From assembly GCF_002993975.1 (NCBI RefSeq), contig NZ_POSO01000003.1, forward strand, positions 70,285 through 130,585: DNA of 60,301 nucleotides, written 5' to 3'. Below, piece by piece: positions 54,700 through 60,301 of the stretch. The notes under the pieces were generated by a model. It made no database searches. It saw nothing but the letters and a program-made list of their open reading frames with translations, and was not told the origin of the DNA. The position numbers and the translations under genes are program-made. The DNA comes from Apilactobacillus micheneri. Lineage in GTDB: Bacteria > Bacillota > Bacilli > Lactobacillales > Lactobacillaceae. The first letter of the stretch is position 1. Each line of letters starts with the position of its first letter.

Positions 54700-54731
54700 A
54701 AAAGCCTACAATCAATCGATTGTAGGCTTTT
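54700..54731. terminator. Bidirectional terminator between rplS and the dipeptidase gene
   Basis: AAAAGCCTACAATC (54700-54713), loop AATC, GATTGTAGGCTTTT (54718-54731) and further T; it works in both directions for the convergent genes. Confidence 0.92.
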
Positions 54732-54733
54732 TT

Positions 54734-56158
54734 CTATAGATTTAAGTCTTGTTTATAATTCAATTTTGAGAAGTCAGTAGACATTGATATTAATTGGTAT
54801 GCCAGTTTTTGATATTCTTTAAGGACATTTCTGGCATTGCTATTACACATTTTGGTTAAATACTTGGATAAATCTTCTTGATTATTATATTCGCTATCTA
54901 TTTTTAATATAAATTGTCTCATGTTGATGTTTAGTTTTTCTTGAGTATTCTTTAAAAGGTCATTTAATTGTAAGTAATGTGGATCTACTAGTACTCCAAC
55001 AAGTTTAAATATCCAATATGCTGACTTAGGATTGTATTCTAGTTTTCCTTTTTTATATTCACTTAAAGTGTCATTAATTCCAGCAAAAAATGGAACAAAA
55101 ACACTTTGTGCAGCAACACCCATTGCAAGCCAATGAATCCCTGCTATTTCAGGAGGCATTTTAGGCCTTATTTGCAATACGTGAGCTTCTTGAGTTTTGG
55201 CTAGACTAACAGGACGATATTTAGTTTTATCTTCTTTAGATCCATTACCAATAGGGTCATAAGGAGTACCTTGATAATGTGATGATAAAAATGATTTAGC
55301 ATCATCAATTGATAATAATCTTGATGCTTTTCTTATAAATGGTAAATCATGACTTTCTGGACGCTGTTTAAGTTCTGGATTAAACATTTTTTGTCCATAC
55401 CATACTCTAGGATTATTATAATAAACATCTGTTAAATTATGTGTTCCAAATATATGTCTAAAATTAAATTTTCCATTTATATCTGGATTTAACTTGTTCT
55501 TTTTTACAAATTCTTGGATCCCGGTTGACCACATAAAATTATCTTTATCGTTAAAATTAATTTGTCTGATAGATATTTGATTAGATACAACTGCATAACA
55601 ATCATTAGGAATTTTCATTGCTACCCAATGATGTCCAGATCCAGTTTCTAAATACCATACTTCCTCGTTGTCAGAAAATAAAATTCCATTAGATTCACAA
55701 GTACCATATTTACTAATAATATTTCCTAAACGCTTTACACCTTGTCTGGCAGATTTAATGTATGGTAAAACAACTGTTACCATTGCTTCTTCGCCAATAC
55801 CATCTTTTACTAATGGATCATATCCCAGTACATGATTATTAGCATATGCACTTTCTGTAGCACTCATTGCAACCCCATACTCGTTAATACCATCTTCTTC
55901 AAATTTGCCATACTTATCTGTCCACTCAGGGGTAGCAGTGTATTTATATTGAATTTTAGGTAATTTAATCTGAAATTTATTATCATTAGATTTAAATTGT
56001 TGATATTTTTGAAACTCTGTATGTTGATGAACAACAAAGTGCTTAGGCCAAGTAGCTTTACAATCTTCATTTCTACCAATGATAGTAGATCCATCAATTG
56101 AAGCATTTTTACCAATTAATATACTAGTACAAGCAGAATAATTTGGATACTGTGACAA
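54734..56158 (-). CDS. C69-family dipeptidase (PepD type)
   Basis: Intracellular N-terminal-nucleophile dipeptidase that breaks down peptides taken up from the medium. The nucleophile is Cys10 in YSACTSILIG, followed by the family block DGSTIIGRNED. Also present: YTATPEWTDKYG, GINEYGVAMSATESA and YLETGSGHHWVAMKIP. TTG 56158 is chosen because GAAAGGAAG is 7 bases upstream; TTG 56176 is the other candidate. The length of 474 aa is normal. Possible extended -10 on the minus strand: TG-A-TACAAT near 56194-56189. Confidence 0.93.
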   Translation of the reverse strand: MSQYPNYSACTSILIGKNASIDGSTIIGRNEDCKATWPKHFVVHQHTEFQKYQQFKSNDNKFQIKLPKIQYKYTATPEWTDKYGKFEEDGINEYGVAMSATESAYANNHVLGYDPLVKDGIGEEAMVTVVLPYIKSARQGVKRLGNIISKYGTCESNGILFSDNEEVWYLETGSGHHWVAMKIPNDCYAVVSNQISIRQINFNDKDNFMWSTGIQEFVKKNKLNPDINGKFNFRHIFGTHNLTDVYYNNPRVWYGQKMFNPELKQRPESHDLPFIRKASRLLSIDDAKSFLSSHYQGTPYDPIGNGSKEDKTKYRPVSLAKTQEAHVLQIRPKMPPEIAGIHWLAMGVAAQSVFVPFFAGINDTLSEYKKGKLEYNPKSAYWIFKLVGVLVDPHYLQLNDLLKNTQEKLNINMRQFILKIDSEYNNQEDLSKYLTKMCNSNARNVLKEYQKLAYQLISMSTDFSKLNYKQDLNL

Positions 56159-56221
56159 ATAATCGCTTCCTTTCAAATGATTACTAACATTGTATCATTA
56201 ATTATTGAGTATATTATAAAA

Positions 56222-56250
56222 TTGAACTGGGTATATTTTTCAAGTATAAT
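56222..56250 (+). promoter_or_regulatory. Promoter of the tautomerase-glpK pair
   Basis: TTGAAC (56222-56227) and a perfect TATAAT (56245-56250) with a 17-base spacer, 32 bases before the tautomerase start. I see no convincing cre box next to it. Confidence 0.75.
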
Positions 56251-56282
56251 TTAATTATTATTAAAAATTAGGAGCGATAAAT

Positions 56283-56471
56283 ATGCCAATCGTACATATT
56301 GATTTAATTGAAGGAAGAAATGAAGAACAAATTAAAGGATTAGTATCAGACGTTACAAAAGCAATTGTAAAAAACACAGGAGCACCTGCTGAACATGTAC
56401 ATATTGTTTTAAATGAAATGCAAAAGAATAGATATAGTGTTGGCGGAAATCTAAAAAGTGATGAAAAGTAA
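56283..56471 (+). CDS. 4-oxalocrotonate tautomerase family protein
   Basis: A 62-aa tautomerase. After Met removal Pro1 (MPIVHIDLIEGR) is the catalytic base; the EEQIKGLVSDVTKAIVKNTGAP helix and EHVHIVLNEM strand are typical of the YwhB/XylH-like group. The natural substrate in lactobacilli is not known. AGGAG precedes the ATG. It is 17 bases upstream of glpK and shares its promoter, which may be chance rather than pathway logic. Confidence 0.92.
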   Translation: MPIVHIDLIEGRNEEQIKGLVSDVTKAIVKNTGAPAEHVHIVLNEMQKNRYSVGGNLKSDEK

Positions 56472-56488
56472 ATTAATGGAGTAATATT

Positions 56489-58000
56489 ATGAATGACAAA
56501 CAATATTTAATGGCAATAGATGAGGGAACCACTAGTGCTCGTGCCATCTTGTTTAATCATGAAGGTAATATTGTAAATAAGTCACAAAAAGAATTTAAAC
56601 AATATTTTCCTAAATCAGGATGGGTAGAACATGATCCTAATGAAATATGGAGTGCTGTACAATCTGTTATTTCTGAAACACTTATTAAATCAGAAATTCC
56701 ACCTTACAAGATTCGTGGCATTGGAATTACTAATCAACGTGAAACTACCGTTGTATGGAACAGAATTACAGGAGAGCCTATTTATAATGCAATCGTTTGG
56801 CAATCCAAGCAAACTAGTAATATTGCTGATAAATTAAAAGATGGTGGATATTCAGACATGATTCATCAAAAAACAGGTTTAGTGATAGACTCGTATTTTT
56901 CTGCTACTAAAATAAAATGGATTTTAGACAATGTTAAAGATGCCAGAAAACTAGCCAATCAAGGTGACTTACTTTTTGGAACAATTGATACTTGGTTATT
57001 GTGGAAACTAACAGGTGGGCATGTACATGCGACTGATTATTCTAATGCTAGTCGAACGATGTTATTTAATATTAATTCTTTAAAATGGGATAAAGAGATA
57101 TTAGATTTATTGGACATTCCTGAACAAATGTTGCCTAAAGTTAAGTCTTCTTCAGAAATTTATGGTTATACATCTGGTTATAATTTCCTTGGAGTACAAG
57201 TTCCAATAGCCGGAATAGCAGGAGATCAACAAGCAGCATTATTTGGTCAATTGGCTTTAGAACCTGGTAACATTAAAAATACTTATGGAACTGGTGCATT
57301 CATTGTGATGAATACTGGTAATAAGCCAACTTTGTCTAATTGTGGTTTGTTAACTACAATTGCTTATGGTTTAGATGGTAAGATTAATTATGCTCTAGAG
57401 GGTAGTATTTTTGTTGCAGGTTCAGCAATTCAATGGTTGAGGGATGGTATGCGAATCATTAAAAATGCTAGTGAAACTGAAAGAATGGCTAAAAACACTA
57501 ATAATGATCATGATATTTACGTAGTTCCTGCTTTTACTGGATTAGGTGCTCCATATTGGGATCAAGATAGTAGAGGTTCTGTTTTTGGATTGACTAGGGG
57601 GACAACAAGAGAAGAATTTGTTAAAGCAACTTTAGATTCTTTGGCTTACCAAACTAAAGATGTTGTTGATACCATGTCTAAAGAAACTGGCTTATCTTTA
57701 AATAAACTTAAGGTAGACGGTGGAGCAGCACAGAATGATTATCTTATGCAATTTCAATCAGATATTTTAAATGTTGACATTGAAAGATCTAGTATTGCTG
57801 AAACTACTGCTTTAGGAGTAACTTATTTAACTGGATTAGCAGTTGGTTATTGGTCTAATATTGATGAAATAAAAGAAAATCATAAATCATCAGATGATTT
57901 TAAGCCTCAACTTACTGATGATAAGATTAATAATTATTATGAGGGATGGCAAGCAGCTGTTAAAGCCACTCAAACATTTAGAAAAATTAAAAATAGATAA
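56489..58000 (+). CDS. glpK: Glycerol kinase
   Basis: Phosphorylates glycerol to glycerol 3-phosphate for phospholipid synthesis or catabolism. The FGGY fold motifs are [12 protein letters not shown] (residues 11-22), [33 protein letters not shown] and [12 protein letters not shown], ending in [14 protein letters not shown]. The length of 503 aa is normal. At position 232, where enterococcal GlpK has the HPr-phosphorylated His (in YHFYG), this one has Asn (YNFLG). glpF and a glycerol-phosphate oxidase or dehydrogenase gene are not adjacent. Confidence 0.95.
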   Translation: MNDKQYLMAIDEGTTSARAILFNHEGNIVNKSQKEFKQYFPKSGWVEHDPNEIWSAVQSVISETLIKSEIPPYKIRGIGITNQRETTVVWNRITGEPIYNAIVWQSKQTSNIADKLKDGGYSDMIHQKTGLVIDSYFSATKIKWILDNVKDARKLANQGDLLFGTIDTWLLWKLTGGHVHATDYSNASRTMLFNINSLKWDKEILDLLDIPEQMLPKVKSSSEIYGYTSGYNFLGVQVPIAGIAGDQQAALFGQLALEPGNIKNTYGTGAFIVMNTGNKPTLSNCGLLTTIAYGLDGKINYALEGSIFVAGSAIQWLRDGMRIIKNASETERMAKNTNNDHDIYVVPAFTGLGAPYWDQDSRGSVFGLTRGTTREEFVKATLDSLAYQTKDVVDTMSKETGLSLNKLKVDGGAAQNDYLMQFQSDILNVDIERSSIAETTALGVTYLTGLAVGYWSNIDEIKENHKSSDDFKPQLTDDKINNYYEGWQAAVKATQTFRKIKNR

Positions 58001-58004
58001 TAAC

Positions 58005-58033
58005 AAAGCTTTCATAAAATTTATGAAAGCTTT
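58005..58033. terminator. Shared terminator of glpK and the Cof phosphatase gene
   Basis: AAAGCTTTCATAAA (58005-58018) and its perfect complement (58020-58033) form a long palindrome; the loop must open from the inner A-T pairs. It lies between the convergent genes, touching the Cof stop. Confidence 0.75.
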
Positions 58034-58840
58034 CTAAATTTTAAAATATTCTTTTAAATATTCTGCTAGTCCATTATGATTATTATCAAATTTTGTAATG
58101 TCATCGGCAATTTCTTTTATTTTAGGTTGACCGTTTTTCATGGCAACCCCTAATCCAGCGTATTTAATCATAGATTCATCGTTAAATTCATCACCAAAAG
58201 CAATGACATCATTTTGCTTAATTCCATAATAATTAACTAATTTTTTAATTCCGGTGACTTTGCTGACTCCTTTAGCGGCTACTTCAATGATTGGATCTTT
58301 TCCACCCCAAGGAGATACTTCTAATATGTCACCATAATTTTGTTTAACATAATTGATAAAAGTTTCTTTCTTTTGTTTATCTACATGAAGAGTTAAGCAA
58401 ATAGGATTTTCTGTTAATGTATCTTTAGATATGATTTCATCTTTTGATAAATTGGTGGGAAAGAACCCAACAGACTCATCTGCAGATTTATTTGCTAAAA
58501 ATAAATCTTTTCCTTCAACAGTCATAAGGTTAATACCAATTTCTTCACTCTTGTTTAATAACTCAAATACTATATTTTTATCTATATTGTATTGGTAAGC
58601 TTCAGACCAAACAGATGCTGGATTATAACCTAAACTACCGTTAAATGTAATCATTGGGTTATTGAAACCTAATTGATTGTATAGATGTTCTACTAATCTT
58701 GGAGGACGACCAGTTACAATATTTACCATATTGCCTTTAGAAATAACTTTTTGAATAACATTAATCGTTTCTTGAGAAATTTCTGAATTATTGTTTAATG
58801 TTGTACCATCTAAATCAATGGCAATTAATTTTTTATTCAT
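58034..58840 (-). CDS. Cof-type HAD phosphatase
   Basis: Haloacid-dehalogenase superfamily phosphatase of the Cof/YidA group acting on small phosphorylated metabolites. The nucleophile pair is D9-x-D11 (AIDLDGTTLNN), then the cap domain, a Lys in KGVSKVTGIK, and the acidic motif FGDEFNDESMIKYA. The length of 268 aa is normal. GAGGTG precedes the ATG on the minus strand. The substrate cannot be read from sequence. Confidence 0.92.
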   Translation of the reverse strand: MNKKLIAIDLDGTTLNNNSEISQETINVIQKVISKGNMVNIVTGRPPRLVEHLYNQLGFNNPMITFNGSLGYNPASVWSEAYQYNIDKNIVFELLNKSEEIGINLMTVEGKDLFLANKSADESVGFFPTNLSKDEIISKDTLTENPICLTLHVDKQKKETFINYVKQNYGDILEVSPWGGKDPIIEVAAKGVSKVTGIKKLVNYYGIKQNDVIAFGDEFNDESMIKYAGLGVAMKNGQPKIKEIADDITKFDNNHNGLAEYLKEYFKI

Positions 58841-58928
58841 GATATTTAATCACCTCTATTTTTACAGTAATATTAATATACTAACCAAAAAATATTTAAT
58901 CGTCAATTAATTATAAAGGAGTTTTATT

Positions 58929-60272
58929 TTGCAATTACCTTTAGATTTTAAAAAAAAGTATAAAAAATTGTTAGGAAATGATGCTGATTCATTTTTTAAT
59001 AGTCTAGAATCATCAACTAATCCTGGATTTAGAATTAATCCATTAAAAGAGAATTTACCAGAAAATGAAGATTTAACTCATCCAATTGAATATTGTCAAT
59101 ATGGTTATTATGGAGAAATTAATGGAAAGAGTGTTGATCATCAAAGTGGTGCTATATACTCTCAAGAACCCAGTGCAATGTATGTTGGAGAAGTGTCTGA
59201 TGTTCATCCTGGAGAAAAAATCTTAGATTTATGTGCGGCGCCTGGTGGAAAAACTACCCATATTGCTAGTTATATGAAAAATGAAGGGACTTTAGTTACC
59301 AATGAGATAGACTATAAACGAGCTAAAATTCTAGCCGAAAATGTAGAAAGATTTGGAATTCAGAATGCTATTGTTTTGAATGAAAATCCCAATAATCTCG
59401 CCAAACATTTTCCTAAATTTTTTGATACTATTCTTATAGATGCCCCATGTTCTGGTGAGGGAATGTTTAGGAAAAATCCCGATGCCACTAAATATTGGAA
59501 TTTAGAATATCCAATAGAGTGTGCAAACAGACAAAAAGATATACTAAAACAAGCAATTAAAATGCTTAAACCAGGTGGTAAAATAATTTATTCTACTTGT
59601 ACATTTGCTCCTGAAGAAGATGAACAAATTGTTTCATGGATGATTAATAATTTTGATTTGACTATTGAACCAATAAAAAAATATTCTGGAATGTCATATG
59701 GACATCCTGAATGGTCAGATGGTAATGAAGAACTAAAAAATACGGTTAGATTATTTCCTAATAAGTTTAAAGGAGAAGGTCATTTTATTGCCAAACTAGT
59801 AAATTCAGAAAAGGGTAATCCTAAAAAGATAAAAAAATTCTTAAAAGGTAATTTAAGCTCTGAACAAAATAAATTATGGAAACAATTTGCTAGTAAAAAT
59901 ATGACTAATTTTATACCTGAAAATCTAGTTACTTTTGGCGAACAATTATATACTTTTGAAAAGGGACTTCCTGAACTTAAAGGATTAAAAGTTATGCGTC
60001 CTGGATTACATTTAGGAACATTTAAAAAGAAAAGATTTGAACCTAGTTACGCTTTAGCTTTATCAATTCATAAAGATTTATTTAATAAAGAATTGAATGT
60101 TTCAAAAGAAGAATGGAAAAATTATGTACATGGTGATACGATTAGTTGCGATAAATCCTTAGAAAAAGGCTGGTATCTTTTAATTTGTGATGATCAACCA
60201 TTCGCTTTTGGAAAGGTTGTAAATGGAATAGTTAAAAACTTTATGCCTAAAGGATTAAGATTTAAGGCTTAA
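58929..60272 (+). CDS. RsmF-type rRNA (cytosine-C5)-methyltransferase
   Basis: NOL1/NOP2/Sun-family enzyme making m5C in rRNA. SAM loop LDLCAAPGGKTTHIA, DAPCSGEGMFRKNPDA with C174, and the nucleophile C224 in YSTCTFAPEEDE; a C-terminal RsmF/PUA-like region follows (ending FAFGKVVNGIVKNFMPKG). The start is TTG 58929 behind AAAGGAG. The length of 447 aa matches the Firmicute RsmF/YebU-like group. It differs from RsmB at 29.7 kb by lacking the NusB-like domain. Confidence 0.94.
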   Translation: MQLPLDFKKKYKKLLGNDADSFFNSLESSTNPGFRINPLKENLPENEDLTHPIEYCQYGYYGEINGKSVDHQSGAIYSQEPSAMYVGEVSDVHPGEKILDLCAAPGGKTTHIASYMKNEGTLVTNEIDYKRAKILAENVERFGIQNAIVLNENPNNLAKHFPKFFDTILIDAPCSGEGMFRKNPDATKYWNLEYPIECANRQKDILKQAIKMLKPGGKIIYSTCTFAPEEDEQIVSWMINNFDLTIEPIKKYSGMSYGHPEWSDGNEELKNTVRLFPNKFKGEGHFIAKLVNSEKGNPKKIKKFLKGNLSSEQNKLWKQFASKNMTNFIPENLVTFGEQLYTFEKGLPELKGLKVMRPGLHLGTFKKKRFEPSYALALSIHKDLFNKELNVSKEEWKNYVHGDTISCDKSLEKGWYLLICDDQPFAFGKVVNGIVKNFMPKGLRFKA

Positions 60273-60278
60273 AAAATT

Positions 60279-60301
60279 GGACTGAAATAGTCCTTTTTTT
60301 T
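60279..60301 (+). terminator. Terminator of the rsmF-type gene
   Basis: GGACT (60279-60283), loop GAAAT, AGTCC (60289-60293) and T8 to the window end; the stem is short. Confidence 0.75.

Overview
The window is about 60 kb of core chromosome from a very AT-rich member of the Lactobacillaceae (roughly 30% GC judged by eye, not computed). The gene order (fthC-rhomboid-yqgQ-glcK, glnR-glnA, rplU-prp-rpmA, priA-fmt-rsmB-stp-prkC-rsgA-rpe-thiN, plsX-acpP-rnc-smc-ftsY-ylxM-ffh, rpsP-khpA-rimM-trmD-rplS) is the conserved lactobacillus backbone. The DUF3042 gene, the Prp/L27 processing pair and a C69 dipeptidase agree with this. The low GC, missing argR and lean intergenic spaces would fit a small-genome heterofermentative clade (Fructilactobacillus/Apilactobacillus/Nicoliella-like), but that is inference.

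Layout. 1-3.5 kb: 3' part of pheT, a frameshifted mltG, udk and greA. 3.5-6.2 kb, minus strand: a frameshifted YfhO-family membrane protein gene. 6.2-11.5 kb: a class B PBP, rpmG, fthC, a rhomboid protease, yqgQ, glucokinase and a rhodanese-like protein without its cysteine. 11.5-15.3 kb: a minus-strand DUF3042 gene, miaA, glnR-glnA behind a GlnR box, and an unknown gene. 15.3-18.2 kb: tRNA-Arg(UCU), an L21-type leader, rplU-prp-rpmA, efp, asp23, nusB. 18.2-25 kb: folD-xseA-xseB-ispA-tlyA-recN, then gmk-rpoZ. 25-35.9 kb: one long operon from coaBC to thiN carrying coenzyme A synthesis, replication restart, initiator tRNA formylation, rRNA methylation, the Stp/PrkC signalling pair, ribosome assembly and sugar/thiamine functions. 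35.9-49.5 kb: divergent rpmB against yloU-fakA-recG-plsX-acpP-rnc-smc-ftsY-ylxM-ffh (fatty acid use, phospholipid synthesis, RNA processing, chromosome segregation, SRP targeting). 49.5-52.2 kb: an accessory MoxR ATPase, VWA-like protein and small unknown protein inserted between ffh and rpsP. 52.3-54.7 kb: rpsP-khpA-rimM-trmD, then rplS with its own promoter and leader. 54.7-60.3 kb: dipeptidase (minus), tautomerase, glpK, a Cof phosphatase (minus) and rsmF.

Most of the window is ordinary core genome. I saw no IS element, prophage, CRISPR array or integrase. The items most worth a second look are the MoxR/VWA/small-protein cassette, whose VWA partner has HLSMH where its family usually has HExxH; the two genes broken by single -1 frameshifts (mltG has an A_AAA_AAC heptamer exactly at the break); the 17-copy GAACAA repeat giving an (EQ)17 tract in FtsY; the glycerol kinase with Asn at the position of the HPr-phosphorylated His232; CoaBC without the usual decarboxylase cysteine; and several terminator-like hairpins inside operons with no room for a new promoter behind them.
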